Assembly: GCA_028692105.1 (NCBI GenBank)
Contig: JAQUYC010000003.1
Span: 31,820-95,819 of the forward strand
Source of the DNA: Eubacteriales bacterium
GTDB taxonomy: Bacteria; Bacillota; Clostridia; Peptostreptococcales; Anaerovoracaceae
Direction: 5' to 3'
Length of the DNA stretch: 64,000 bases
Below are positions 27,101 to 35,618 of this stretch, piece after piece. A program made the position numbers and the translations under genes. The notes beneath the pieces are model-generated. The model searched no databases. It was given only the letters and a program-made list of their open reading frames with translations, and was not told the origin of the DNA. Position 1 is the stretch's first letter; each line of letters begins with the position of its first letter.

Positions 27101-28215
27101 ATCTGCCATTCAGAATTCATGGTCACTTGACCCGGATAATGAAAGCCCAGCTGAATAAGACACTTCACAAAATATGATATTATGCTGTCGTTCTTCGTAT
27201 GAATGATTTCCTTGCCTAACGTAAGAACGCAATCCAGTACTGTTCCGGCATGGTCTGTTTTCAGCTCTTCAAAGAGAACCATACTCTTATCAAGGAAAAA
27301 GGTAATATTGTTTTCATCTAATTCTTCAAGTACACTTCGCAGATAACGGTTCATATCGTAAAGCAGATGATCTTTTAAATGTACCATACCCGGAAGATGC
27401 AGCAAAAAATGAAGGTAGTAAATCTTCTCCCGCGAGGATCCGAACTGTTCGGTGAATCCGCGGAAATAATTAGAGATATCGTTAAAAAACATGAGGTCAT
27501 AGAGCTCATCCCATTGGGTGCACTTTTTGAGTTCATTCCGGAGCCGGTCAAAGAAAGGCTTTTTAATTTCCTGAAGTTTATCAGATTCCAATGAGTCAAA
27601 GCGAATGTTTCGCTCGCTGAGCCAGGCTTCGACATCGGCAGTATTCTCCCAGTAATCAATGCACTTATCAAGCAGTCCGGCAGTCATCTGAAACAGGCAG
27701 TCCCTATATTCGGAGTATTTTGCAATTTTATTGAAATAGGTTTTAAAGTAGCCTGAATTGAACAGATAGAGGTTTTCATGAACCTGAATATCCAGCTTTA
27801 AAAAATCAAGACATTTCCAGATGATGGAATGAGGAAATTCAGATAAATTAACAAGACGCTCCATGAATTTAATGATAGTTTTAATCAGAAGTTCCCTTTG
27901 CTCTTCGGTTAAGTCTGAATCGATAAGATCTTGGAAGATGTGTACAAGGACAGTAAGGGCTTTTTCTGATTCCTCATGAGAATTATAAAACCAGAGATCA
28001 TTGAGGCTTATATTGTGCAGTACTTCAATGACATACTGATAATTAACGAATTTATGGTTTAATTCAATTATGAATTCTTCAGCCCGCTTGTGGATTCCCC
28101 ATTTATCCCTTGAGATATCAATGAACCATTGCTGTTCCTCGGGTATCTCAATATCCGAATCCCTCGTTTGTATTAAATTGGCTTCAAGTGCCTTTGAAGT
28201 AAAATTATCTGCCAT
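24127..28215 (-). CDS. PPDK-like phosphotransferase lacking the PEP/pyruvate domain, with a large novel N-terminus
   Basis: 1362 aa. Residues ~875-1220 match the ATP-grasp domain of pyruvate phosphate dikinase: VFLGAKAYFLKKM, FSVRSGSSLSLPGAM, WGTAVIVQKMILGN, SGTGVVFTNSPFNG, ALCSQGEDVVSG and the metal-binding IEFTFE. Residues ~1235-1345 are the mobile phosphohistidine domain with TAKGGATSHAAV, His1302 being the phospho-carrier. The protein stops there: the C-terminal PEP/pyruvate TIM barrel is absent. The first ~870 residues are helical and match no family I recognise. It should phosphorylate its own histidine from ATP and pass the phosphate to an unknown acceptor, perhaps held by the N-terminal region (inference). 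It precedes the GAPDH paralogue. AAGGAGG and an extended -10 promoter lie upstream. Confidence 0.85.
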   Translation of the reverse strand: MADNFTSKALEANLIQTRDSDIEIPEEQQWFIDISRDKWGIHKRAEEFIIELNHKFVNYQYVIEVLHNISLNDLWFYNSHEESEKALTVLVHIFQDLIDSDLTEEQRELLIKTIIKFMERLVNLSEFPHSIIWKCLDFLKLDIQVHENLYLFNSGYFKTYFNKIAKYSEYRDCLFQMTAGLLDKCIDYWENTADVEAWLSERNIRFDSLESDKLQEIKKPFFDRLRNELKKCTQWDELYDLMFFNDISNYFRGFTEQFGSSREKIYYLHFLLHLPGMVHLKDHLLYDMNRYLRSVLEELDENNITFFLDKSMVLFEELKTDHAGTVLDCVLTLGKEIIHTKNDSIISYFVKCLIQLGFHYPGQVTMNSEWQIKINANHVKNIKVWMELIEYSPYEMRELLAALIVNLKLGGIFISDTDLFQREVTKLLNSDIAPVYREMKQLARIFPVYFREIGAEGKLREITTAIDEFSRRQDRLIHFLRKQTHTESNNTHIALTRQIILYWVDGDKSRLKSIIPDDVFEWLDVKSEWYLNTNEIMSELCKAAGTEPEELFLFDIERLKQLLAAISDKTDRDGKRVLYLFQIHSLLRDKYSLESEDIINMLKNYHFFTEEEREGLKKQMEANNPEASLVMIYKFMLRLKGIILDPEESVAVEDIYYKRHIAAGIPSMYGQYIEAKFDALGLMFRLEKTASKLMVELLQSVNLEYITLKTFRRIYNVLALFKEGLELDGISNQGFNSNIDMFKYSLSSPSFSLDQYINLFQFMAQDIKQIISEYFIDAYERPLADIIPQVFPDYHSLAETDRKQFSQMESEKFFRDNLSSAFLVQDLDNFITNIVNTLRNMVEGYSDEFIHNVMSYDPDLILSPLNAATLEMDNPVFLGAKAYFLKKMISYGLQVPPGFVLTTEVFRHKETVIRHPHMNQELNQNIRNAVSEIEKITSMKFGDPNNPLLFSVRSGSSLSLPGAMKTFLNVGMNDEIAEAFSKKAGYEWTAWDCYRRFFQSWGMFYGIERDIFDEVMKVHKANYGLELKKQFSPKQMKETCYAYEKVLKDKGIHIEKDPFLQLRHSILGVMDSWSTKSAIYYRNHMQIADEWGTAVIVQKMILGNLSQNSGTGVVFTNSPFNGKAGINLFGDFALCSQGEDVVSGLVNTLPITEKQRKQYNSDATFSLESAFPEIYNHLLAIARQLIEKHGYTHQEIEFTFESDKPENLYILQIRNQNLKKQSIISTFVSEPDKMKSVGSGIGISGGALSGILAFDMDDIEDLKVRNPDKKVILVRPDTVPDDIPLIFNCDGLITAKGGATSHAAVTAASLGKVCIVSCKSLKVNDDEKTCTFRGGSFSLGDEISIDGNSGFIYEGAYEASDD

Positions 28216-28249
28216 TTAAAAAACCTCCTTAATTTAGCAGGTTGTTTGT

Positions 28250-28279
28250 ATTATAGCACAATAATCTTAAAAAACACAA
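28250..28279 (-). promoter_or_regulatory. Promoter of the PPDK-like/GAPDH operon
   Basis: On the minus strand: TTGTGT (28279-28274), 18-bp spacer, and an extended -10 TGcTATAAT ending at 28250. The start would be near 28243, 28 bases before the ATG. Confidence 0.6.
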
Positions 28280-28375
28280 CAAATATGACCAATTTATATA
28301 ATGCATCCTTAAAAATTTAACTTCATAAAAAAAAGCAATCTTACAGCAGATAAGCAACGCGCCGGACAGAATGTT

Positions 28376-28405
28376 AAAAAGGGCAGAAGATTCAATCCCC
28401 TGCCC
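28376..28405 (-). terminator. Terminator of the cysteine-rich gene
   Basis: On the minus strand GGGCAG pairs with CTGCCC around a 13-base loop, followed by TTTTT. Confidence 0.75.
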
Positions 28406-28420
28406 GAAGTTTATAATAAT

Positions 28421-29710
28421 TTACCAGCTGCAGCCGTTTGAGCCGTGGAACTGGAAAGCATTTCTCTTTTGTTTATTACTTGTGCGCGAGTCTTCTTGAT
28501 CATTACGGTCACAATCGAATTCGTCTTCGATGCATCCCGGGAAGAAATCATGCCCTCTGCCTTTATGCTTTGAGCGATCTTGTGAATCATTGGATTCACA
28601 GCGGCAATCCGGACGATCAATTCCGCCTATGATACAGTCCTCAATATCTTCCTCGATCTCAGCTGCAGTAACAGAACCCTGACAGGGAAGAAGGCCTTCA
28701 CAGGCATCCAAACAGAATAAAGTTCTTCGAACAGTTTCAACGTGTACCACCGGTTCGATAGCCAGTGATGTAACAAGAGAAACTGTGCAGTTAGCCGAGT
28801 TGATCGTAGTAGGGCATTGTAGACACAGAAAACACGGGAAAAGCTGAGCACTGTTTCCATTAATGTCTGCTTCATTTTCTACAGCATCACTTACAGCATC
28901 ACGCCCCATGACAGGATGACGCAATCCGCAATTTACGACCAACCTGGGATTGACCAGACTGATCTTCGCAGTGAACTGAAAATTGATATCTGGTGCCACA
29001 CCATTTATAGCACATGGCAGACTCAGATCACGGATTGCAAAACTGCTCAGACTTCCGGGAGGAAGTGAAATGTTTGGTGAATCAGGTGTGCCGGATATTT
29101 CTATACGGAAGCGGCATAGCCTGCCTCCTGTGGTTACAGTTCCCTCAAGAACGAATGTCGCTCTGAAATCCCAGGGGCCGGCATTGTTGATAAGGAAAAA
29201 GGCTTTTGTCGGAAGTCCTCTGTCTAAGCATCTGTCCTTCTGGACTCTTGGAAGAACATTGGCTGTTTTTGCTGTGTATTGACCATTGGAGTAGCTGACA
29301 GAATCAACCGGAAAGCCGTCCAGCGTAACCTGACCGGCATTGATGTTCCCCGGAGGTCTTGTGTTAAAATATTCCAATACTACAAAGGAATTGTCTATTT
29401 CAAATACGGCATCAGCGGTAAGCGTACACGGTATGATACTGCAGTCACATCCGTCAAGGAAGAGTTTAACCATAAAATTACTGTTATTGGGGAGAACTGT
29501 ATTTAAACCGTTATTCGGTACGCCGGTATTTAAATTGAAAAGGATAGGGCTTGCAGTGTCTTCATTAAACGAAAAAACTTTATCTATATACACTAAATTT
29601 GATTGTTTGTTTGTAAAATCGATGCCTTCAGTATCAATATTAGTTCCGCAGGTATGACCTAAACAGTTCCTGGAAAGTGGTCGGGCAACAGATGATCGAT
29701 GTTGTTTCAT
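28421..29710 (-). CDS. Cysteine-rich protein of unknown function
   Basis: 429 aa from ATG 29710 (AGAGAGG nine bases upstream; a TTG at 29736 is an alternative). I do not recognise a family. It has no signal peptide or transmembrane segment. Visible features are many cysteines (NCLGHTCG, DGCDCSIIPC, FPCFLCLQCP, FCLDACEGLLPC, DCRCES), a beta-rich Asn/Pro-containing central part, and a highly charged C-terminal tail rich in Asp, Arg and Cys. Such composition resembles spore-coat or exosporium proteins of Clostridia, which lack signals and are cross-linked through cysteines. That is an analogy only. It is monocistronic, with its own terminator. Confidence 0.7.
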   Translation of the reverse strand: MKQHRSSVARPLSRNCLGHTCGTNIDTEGIDFTNKQSNLVYIDKVFSFNEDTASPILFNLNTGVPNNGLNTVLPNNSNFMVKLFLDGCDCSIIPCTLTADAVFEIDNSFVVLEYFNTRPPGNINAGQVTLDGFPVDSVSYSNGQYTAKTANVLPRVQKDRCLDRGLPTKAFFLINNAGPWDFRATFVLEGTVTTGGRLCRFRIEISGTPDSPNISLPPGSLSSFAIRDLSLPCAINGVAPDINFQFTAKISLVNPRLVVNCGLRHPVMGRDAVSDAVENEADINGNSAQLFPCFLCLQCPTTINSANCTVSLVTSLAIEPVVHVETVRRTLFCLDACEGLLPCQGSVTAAEIEEDIEDCIIGGIDRPDCRCESNDSQDRSKHKGRGHDFFPGCIEDEFDCDRNDQEDSRTSNKQKRNAFQFHGSNGCSW

Positions 29711-29814
29711 ATTTGATAACCTCTCTCTATGATTCAATTTATAGTAATTTCAGGCTTACGAAATATCGGAAAAATGCTGTAAGTCCGATTTACTATGTAA
29801 GGAGGCAATCAAAT

Positions 29815-29859
29815 ATGCTACATTATATGATATTTATTTTTAAATGCCACTCAGAATAA
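29815..29859 (+). CDS. Possible 14-residue peptide ORF
   Basis: ATG with AAGGAGG eight bases upstream, encoding MLHYMIFIFKCHSE. The ribosome binding site is excellent, but the product is tiny and there is no other support. It lies in the 354-base gap 29711-30064, which otherwise holds only the mraZ promoter. Confidence 0.25.
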   Translation: MLHYMIFIFKCHSE

Positions 29860-29995
29860 CGCGTGCGACATCAAGCAATATTTTGTTGGCTTTTTTATAT
29901 GACCTCACAACATATTGTAGTTTAAGTGATATAAGCAGAATTAAACAGGGTAGAAAGCTATTATTTTTTCAAAAAAACAGCCCTTTTTAATTATC

Positions 29996-30031
29996 AGTGG
30001 TTGAAAAGTGGAGGGGAGTGGGGTATAGTGG
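29996..30031 (+). promoter_or_regulatory. mraZ promoter with four AGTGG operator repeats
   Basis: TTGAAA (30001-30006), a 17-bp spacer and TATAGT (30024-30029) form a good sigma-A promoter. AGTGG occurs at 29996, 30007, 30017 and 30027, that is every 10-11 bp on one face of the helix, overlapping both promoter boxes. MraZ proteins are known to bind short G-rich direct repeats with this periodicity at their own promoter (TGGGN repeats in E. coli). Autorepression of the dcw cluster is the expected role. Confidence 0.8.
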
Positions 30032-30064
30032 TGTTAAACAAATTTTTAATGTGGAGAATTTTCT

Positions 30065-30496
30065 ATGTTTATCGGGGAATACCAAAATTCCATAGATGCA
30101 AAAGGCAGAATTATTGTCCCCTCTAAATTCAGGGAGCAACTTGGCATCAAGTTCATCCTGACAAAGGGTCTGGACAATTGTCTCTATATCTATCCTATGG
30201 AAGAATGGAGCAAATTTCAGGATAAATTAGTGAGTCTCCCGGTAGCCAACAAGGATGCAAGAGCTTTTGTCAGATATTTCTTTTCCAGCGCAGTTGAATG
30301 CGAAGTGGACAAGCAGGGGAGACTTACCATTCCGCAGAATCTAAGAGAGCATGCAAAAATTGATAAAGAACTGGTAACAATAGGTGTATTAAGCAAGATC
30401 GAAGTCTGGAGCAAGCAGGAGTGGGACAATTATAACGAAGGATCAAACCTTGGCCCGGATGAGATCGCTGAAAAAATGTCTGAGTTTGGGATATAG
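30065..30496 (+). CDS. mraZ: Transcriptional regulator MraZ
   Basis: 143 aa with two AbrB-like swapped-hairpin motifs: [23 protein letters not shown] near the N-terminus (here in fragments, [14 protein letters not shown]) and [19 protein letters not shown] in the second half. It forms a ring-shaped oligomer that binds repeats in the promoter of its own operon. The four AGTGG repeats just upstream are the obvious target. It is first gene of the dcw cluster; rsmH follows eight bases later. GTGGAG lies before the ATG. Confidence 0.96.
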   Translation: MFIGEYQNSIDAKGRIIVPSKFREQLGIKFILTKGLDNCLYIYPMEEWSKFQDKLVSLPVANKDARAFVRYFFSSAVECEVDKQGRLTIPQNLREHAKIDKELVTIGVLSKIEVWSKQEWDNYNEGSNLGPDEIAEKMSEFGI

Positions 30497-30504
30497 GTAA
30501 TACT

Positions 30505-31443
30505 ATGGAATTCAAACATACCTCAGTGCTCTTACTGGAATCAATTCGATATCTAAACATAGATCCGGAAGGGATTTATGCAGATGGCACACTTGGCGGC
30601 GGAGGACATGCTTCCGGTATTTGTGAGAAACTGAATCAAACGGGGATTTTAATAGGAATCGACAGAGACGCAGATGCAATCGGTGCATCCGAAGAGCGTC
30701 TGAAGAGCTATCCATGCAAGAAGATATTTGTCCGTGACAATTATGCTAACATAAAAAACATTTTAAAATCTGAGGGCATCAATAGCATACAGGGAGCCAT
30801 TCTTGATTTGGGGGTTTCCTCCTTTCAACTGGATAATTTTGAAAGAGGTTTCTCCTACATGCAGGATGCGCTCCTGGATATGAGAATGAACAGGGACGAT
30901 CCTTTGACAGCAGAAATCGTAGTGAATGAATACAGACAGAACGAACTGACAGACATCATAAGAAAATACGGCGAAGAGAGATGGGCGTCCCGCATCAGTG
31001 AGTTTATTGTTAAGGAAAGACAAAAGCATCGTATAAGGACAACATCTGATTTGGTGGAAATTATAAAATCGGCAATACCTGCTTCAGCAAGAAGGGAAGG
31101 ACCGCATCCCGCGAAACGAACTTTTCAGGCAATTCGCATAGAGGTAAACGACGAACTTTCCAAACTTGGACGTGCAGTAGATGATTTTATTGATGTTCTG
31201 GATGACAGGGGAAGGTTATGCATCATTACGTTTCACTCCCTGGAGGACCGAATTGTTAAGGAAACATTCAACAGAAGAACAAATCCCTGTACATGCCCGA
31301 AGGATTTTCCGGTTTGTGTCTGCGGAAAGAAGCCGGATGTGAAAAAGATAAACAGTAAGCCGGTCTTGCCGACTACCAGTGAGATTGACATGAATCCGAG
31401 AGCCAGGAGCGCAAAACTTAGAATAATCGAAAAGCGTTTATGA
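30505..31443 (+). CDS. rsmH: 16S rRNA (cytosine(1402)-N4)-methyltransferase
   Basis: 312 aa, normal length. Seen are [13 protein letters not shown] for SAM binding, [14 protein letters not shown], the insertion domain with GEERWASRI, and [13 protein letters not shown] near the C-terminus. It methylates N4 of C1402 in the ribosomal P site. It follows mraZ in the canonical dcw order. Confidence 0.97.
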   Translation: MEFKHTSVLLLESIRYLNIDPEGIYADGTLGGGGHASGICEKLNQTGILIGIDRDADAIGASEERLKSYPCKKIFVRDNYANIKNILKSEGINSIQGAILDLGVSSFQLDNFERGFSYMQDALLDMRMNRDDPLTAEIVVNEYRQNELTDIIRKYGEERWASRISEFIVKERQKHRIRTTSDLVEIIKSAIPASARREGPHPAKRTFQAIRIEVNDELSKLGRAVDDFIDVLDDRGRLCIITFHSLEDRIVKETFNRRTNPCTCPKDFPVCVCGKKPDVKKINSKPVLPTTSEIDMNPRARSAKLRIIEKRL

Positions 31444-31454
31444 GGTAAGAGTTT

Positions 31455-31898
31455 ATGATGGCAGCAGAAAAATGGTATGAATATCAAGAGTGTTATAAAA
31501 GATACGGTTTTGATATGAAGCCTGTTTCGGTTAAAAATGAATCGACCAAATCAAGAAGTGCAAACACCGGAATCAATGCTAAGGATAAAATTCGGATGGT
31601 GCTGTTTACGATATTGATCGGTATGCTTTGTATAGGTTTGATTCTATCCACTGCTTATGCAGCAAGCATTAAAGTAAGCATCAATACAATGATCAAAGAA
31701 AATGCCGTAATTCAGGGAGAAATAGAAAACCTCAATGTAAAGATTGAAAGTGCTTCAAATATACAGATAGTGGAATCAAAGGCTACAGCTGATCTTGGGA
31801 TGATATACCCGGCTGCAAATCAACTAGTGTACATAGACGCTGAACGAAAAACCTCTAAGGACTTCGCATTCGTTCTTCAGGAACATGCATATAATTGA
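31455..31898 (+). CDS. ftsL: FtsL-like septum protein
   Basis: 147 aa. A basic cytoplasmic N-terminus of ~45 residues, one transmembrane helix (about 48-70; MVLFTILIGMLCIGLILS), then an extracytoplasmic coiled coil (IKENAVIQGEIENLNVKIES) and a short C-terminal part with ADLGMIYPAANQLVYI. The sequence is poorly conserved, but size, topology and the slot between rsmH and a class B PBP identify FtsL. It would bind FtsQ/DivIB and DivIC in the divisome; a DivIC gene is not in the window. Confidence 0.82.
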   Translation: MMAAEKWYEYQECYKRYGFDMKPVSVKNESTKSRSANTGINAKDKIRMVLFTILIGMLCIGLILSTAYAASIKVSINTMIKENAVIQGEIENLNVKIESASNIQIVESKATADLGMIYPAANQLVYIDAERKTSKDFAFVLQEHAYN

Positions 31899-31975
31899 CG
31901 AAGGAACTATATAATAATAGAGGAAACAATTAACTGCATAATGATTAAGATAAGCCAGAGAACTTAATTGATGCT

Positions 31976-32043
31976 GAAAATCTGCAAATCAGAAATTTGT
32001 GATTTTCCGGCCCATATTCTGTCGGAGTACCGGCAGAATGCTA
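31976..32043. repeat. Intergenic hairpin pair, repeat family B copy 1
   Basis: Hairpin GAAAATC..CAAAT/ATTTG..GATTTTC (31976-32007) and hairpin ATTCTGTCGG-agta-CCGGCAGAAT (32016-32039). The end GTCGGAGTACCGGCAGAATG recurs with three changes at 42076-42095. Confidence 0.55.
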
Positions 32044-32096
32044 ATGGAATAAGTGTGTGATCTGGCTTTTAACATGTTGATAGGGAGTATTGCAAG

Positions 32097-34094
32097 ATGT
32101 CACCGACTACTAACAAAAATAAAAGAAGGCTTGTGTTTCTTTTTGTAATCTCATGTCTTTTATGTACTGCATTAGCTTTTCGGGTGGGATGGATTCAGGT
32201 CGTTGCCAGTGAAAAATATGCAAAGATTGCAGTGGAGCAGCAGACAAGGGACGTGCCGATTCCGGCAAAAAGAGGCATTATCTATGACAGAAACGGAAAA
32301 GAACTTGCTATCAGCGCAGTGACCAGCAGTATATGGGCAAGGCCCGGTGTGGTGAAAAATGCCGCTACGGATGAAGAATCTGCAATTAAACAGGAGCAAA
32401 CCGCCTCTAAACTTGCAGAGATCCTGGGCATGGATAAAAATGCAATACTTGAGACAATCAGTCAGGAGCGCAGCCTGGTAAAAGTCGCCAAGTATGTTGA
32501 TAAGGAGAAGTCAGATAAAATCAGAGCAGAAGGACTAAGGGGAATAGAAATTGCAGAGGACGTAAAACGGTATTATCCCATGGGTGCCTTTGCTGCACAT
32601 CTTCTTGGAAGTACCACTGATGATAACAGGGGTCTTGCAGGGATCGAATTGAAATATGACAAATATTTAAGCGGTATTCCGGGACGATGGATAAAAAATA
32701 CAGACCGTGACGGCGACAGCCTCTCGTACGGAGTTGAAAAATATTTTCAGGCAGAAAATGGTCTGAATCTTGTTCTTACCATCGATGAAGTCATTCAGCA
32801 TTATGTTGAAAAAGCTCTTGATACGGTAATGGTTAATACGCAGTCAGATCGTGTAATGTGCATTGTTATGGATCCTAAGACAGGTGACATTCTTGCAATG
32901 GCAACAACTCCGGACTATGACCCGAATAATTCAAGAGTCCCGCTGACATCGGGAGGGGCGGCTTATGTTGAGAGTTTATCTGACAAGGATAAGCTGAATT
33001 ACTGGAATGCAATGTGGAGAAATCCGCTGATCAGCGATACATATGAACCGGGTTCCACTTTTAAACTGCTGACGACATCAATAGCGCTGGAAGAAGGAGT
33101 TACACATCTGGATGACAAATTCGTCTGTACCGGTTCCATCGTTGTAGCGGGTGAAAAACTGAAATGCTGGCGTTTCTATAATCCGCACGGAGCTCAGAAT
33201 CTTGTTGAAGCTGTGGGAAATTCATGCAATCCTGTCTTTGTACAGCTTGCTCAAAGAACCGGATATGAAACGTATTTTGACTATTTGGAGTTATTTGGAC
33301 TTCGTGAAAAAACGGGGATAGATTATCCGGGAGAGGGGTATGCTATTCTTCAGCCTGAAGAAACCGCAGGTCCTGTAGGTCTGGCAACTATGTCATACGG
33401 TCAGGGTATTGCTGTTACTCCGATTCAGCTGATAACAGCTGTTTCAGCCTTAGGAAATGAAGGTAAGCTGATGCAGCCCAGAATTGTTAAGGAGCTGAGT
33501 GACAGTGACGGTAATGTGATACAGCGTTTTGACACGAAAGTGGTACGAAATGTTGTTTCAAAAGAAACAGCAGATGAGATGTGTCTGATAATGGAAGCAG
33601 TCGTAGGCGAAGGCGGCGGCGGGACTGCAAAAATCCCGGGATACAGGATAGGAGGCAAGACAGGTACGGCAAACAAGGTCAAAAATGGCGTATATACGAG
33701 TGAGACCTATTCTTCTTTTATAGGAATGGCACCAATGGACGATCCCCGGATCGCCATACTTCTTATCGTAGATAACCCCAAGGGCGTAAAATTTGGAAGC
33801 CAGACAGCAGCGCCGGGTGTTAAGCTGATTCTTGAGGAAACACTGAGATACTTGAATATACAGCCGGGCTACAGCGAAGAGGAGCTGCAGAAGATGCAGA
33901 CTGAACAGACCGAGGTGCCTGATGTCACAAGTATCAATTTCAGCGATGCCATAGGTATTTTGGGCGGCGCATCTCTTAATTATACTATCACTCCTGCCAC
34001 TGATTCAGGGGAGGATTTTATAATAGTAGACCAATATCCAAAACCGGGTGAAAAAATGCAAAAGGGAGGAACCGTTTGTTTATATAAAAATTAG
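32097..34094 (+). CDS. spoVD: Class B penicillin-binding protein with one PASTA domain (SpoVD/FtsI type)
   Basis: 665 aa. One N-terminal transmembrane helix (~10-30), a dimerisation domain with RGIIYDRNGKELA, and a transpeptidase domain with acyl-serine S320 in STFK, GNSCNP (~375) and KTGT (~521). A single PASTA repeat (606-665) ends the protein. It cross-links peptidoglycan at the septum, or in the spore cortex if it is a true SpoVD. As the only class B PBP in this cluster it could serve division (FtsI role), sporulation, or both; sequence alone does not decide. The start has GGGAG upstream. Confidence 0.88.
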   Translation: MSPTTNKNKRRLVFLFVISCLLCTALAFRVGWIQVVASEKYAKIAVEQQTRDVPIPAKRGIIYDRNGKELAISAVTSSIWARPGVVKNAATDEESAIKQEQTASKLAEILGMDKNAILETISQERSLVKVAKYVDKEKSDKIRAEGLRGIEIAEDVKRYYPMGAFAAHLLGSTTDDNRGLAGIELKYDKYLSGIPGRWIKNTDRDGDSLSYGVEKYFQAENGLNLVLTIDEVIQHYVEKALDTVMVNTQSDRVMCIVMDPKTGDILAMATTPDYDPNNSRVPLTSGGAAYVESLSDKDKLNYWNAMWRNPLISDTYEPGSTFKLLTTSIALEEGVTHLDDKFVCTGSIVVAGEKLKCWRFYNPHGAQNLVEAVGNSCNPVFVQLAQRTGYETYFDYLELFGLREKTGIDYPGEGYAILQPEETAGPVGLATMSYGQGIAVTPIQLITAVSALGNEGKLMQPRIVKELSDSDGNVIQRFDTKVVRNVVSKETADEMCLIMEAVVGEGGGGTAKIPGYRIGGKTGTANKVKNGVYTSETYSSFIGMAPMDDPRIAILLIVDNPKGVKFGSQTAAPGVKLILEETLRYLNIQPGYSEEELQKMQTEQTEVPDVTSINFSDAIGILGGASLNYTITPATDSGEDFIIVDQYPKPGEKMQKGGTVCLYKN

Positions 34095-34153
34095 GACTGA
34101 AAAACCCAAACCAGTAAAACCGATAATAATATCTGCAAGGAGGAACCAGCAAG

Positions 34154-35617
34154 ATGAAATTAAAAGATCTGTTACGAGAAACAGATGTATCGTATCCCGC
34201 TGACCTCAGAGATCTTGAGGTAACAGGACTTGCATATAATTCGAAACTTGTGGCGAAGGGATACGCTTTTTTTTGTATTAGGGGGTATCATACAGATGGA
34301 CATATATTCGCTTTGGATGCAGCCTTTCGGGGTGCATCCGTTATAATTTGTGAAGAAGATATTGATGTGAAGGCAATTCCCGTTTTGAAGGTAAAAGACA
34401 GCAGAAGTATGCTTTCAAAGATGTCCGCTAATTTTTATGAAAACAAGGATGTTCCGTTTCATATCTACGGTGTTACAGGTACCAACGGGAAAACGACAAT
34501 TACCTATATGCTGAAAAAAATCATTGAAGTATCAGGGAGACCATGCGGGATGATAGGTACAACAGGTTATTATGTCGGCAGCAGGGAGTATGAGGCACTT
34601 AACACAACTCCCGAATCCTGCGATCTGCAGCGAATGTTTGCAGAAATGCGAGGGGAGGGCATTTCAAATTGTGTGATGGAGGTTTCTTCACACGCATTAG
34701 CACTTGGAAAAGTGGATGATATTATATTTGATGCTGCGATATTTACAAATCTCACTGCAGATCATATGGATTTTCATGAGAATACTGAAGAGTATTACAA
34801 AGCTAAAAAAAAGCTGTTCTATAAGACATATGGTGCATCTGTTATCAACCTTGATGATAATCACGGAAGAATGCTGTATGATGAATTAAAACGAGATAAA
34901 AGAAAGGTGCTGAGTTATTCATTAAAAGATAAAAAAGCAGATTATTTCGGCGTAATCCTTGAGACAACGGAAAAGGGCTCTGTCGTTCAAGTTACGGAAA
35001 AAGGAGCCGAATGCAATATGATTAAATTGAACACACCGGGTATATTTACCATATACAACGGACTGGCTGCTTTAGCCTGTGCCCGGTCGGCCGGTTTATC
35101 TATTATAACGATTCAAAGAGGGTTGGAACTGTTGAAAGGTGTTCCGGGTCGATTTGAATTGGTAGAAAACGATAAAGGGTTAATTGTTATCGTCGATTAT
35201 GCTCATACTCCGGATGCGCTTGAGAAGGTTTTGAAAACAGCAACTGACTTTAAAAAAGGCAGACTGATCAGCATATTCGGATGCGGCGGCAACCGTGATA
35301 CTAAGAAAAGGGCACTCATGGGGATGATTGCGGGAAAATACAGTGATTATTGCATCATAACCAGCGACAATCCCAGAACAGAAAAACAGGAAAATATCAC
35401 TGCGGATATTGAATCCGGCATTTATGATACCGGCTGTAATTATGAAATCATCGAGAATAGATTCGACGCTATTAAAAAAGCTGTTTCTATTTATAACAAA
35501 GGTGACATAATAATAATAGCGGGCAAAGGTCACGAGACCTATCAGATCATAGGTGAGGAAAAGTACCATTTCGATGACAGGGAAGCAGTGAAAAGCATAA
35601 TAGAAGACGGGGAATAA
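34154..35617 (+). CDS. murE: UDP-MurNAc-tripeptide synthetase (meso-DAP-adding)
   Basis: 487 aa, with the Mur ligase ATP loop GVTGTNGKTT, the central domain and the C-terminal domain. The SDNPRTEKQ segment contains DNPR, which in known MurE enzymes selects meso-diaminopimelate rather than lysine. Peptidoglycan is therefore predicted to be DAP type. It adds the third stem-peptide residue to UDP-MurNAc-L-Ala-D-Glu. AAGGAGGA precedes the start, and murF begins one base after its stop. Confidence 0.96.
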   Translation: MKLKDLLRETDVSYPADLRDLEVTGLAYNSKLVAKGYAFFCIRGYHTDGHIFALDAAFRGASVIICEEDIDVKAIPVLKVKDSRSMLSKMSANFYENKDVPFHIYGVTGTNGKTTITYMLKKIIEVSGRPCGMIGTTGYYVGSREYEALNTTPESCDLQRMFAEMRGEGISNCVMEVSSHALALGKVDDIIFDAAIFTNLTADHMDFHENTEEYYKAKKKLFYKTYGASVINLDDNHGRMLYDELKRDKRKVLSYSLKDKKADYFGVILETTEKGSVVQVTEKGAECNMIKLNTPGIFTIYNGLAALACARSAGLSIITIQRGLELLKGVPGRFELVENDKGLIVIVDYAHTPDALEKVLKTATDFKKGRLISIFGCGGNRDTKKRALMGMIAGKYSDYCIITSDNPRTEKQENITADIESGIYDTGCNYEIIENRFDAIKKAVSIYNKGDIIIIAGKGHETYQIIGEEKYHFDDREAVKSIIEDGE

Positions 35618-35618
35618 A

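Noticed and set aside
26782..27177. A 131-aa reverse-complement frame inside the PPDK-like gene
   Set aside because: It lies opposite a strongly supported coding sequence, has no ribosome binding site and no recognisable domain. The same applies to the other antisense frames.
29677..29859. 60-aa frame overlapping the start of the cysteine-rich gene
   Set aside because: Its start has no ribosome binding site and it overlaps a divergent gene; only the internal 14-codon frame has one.
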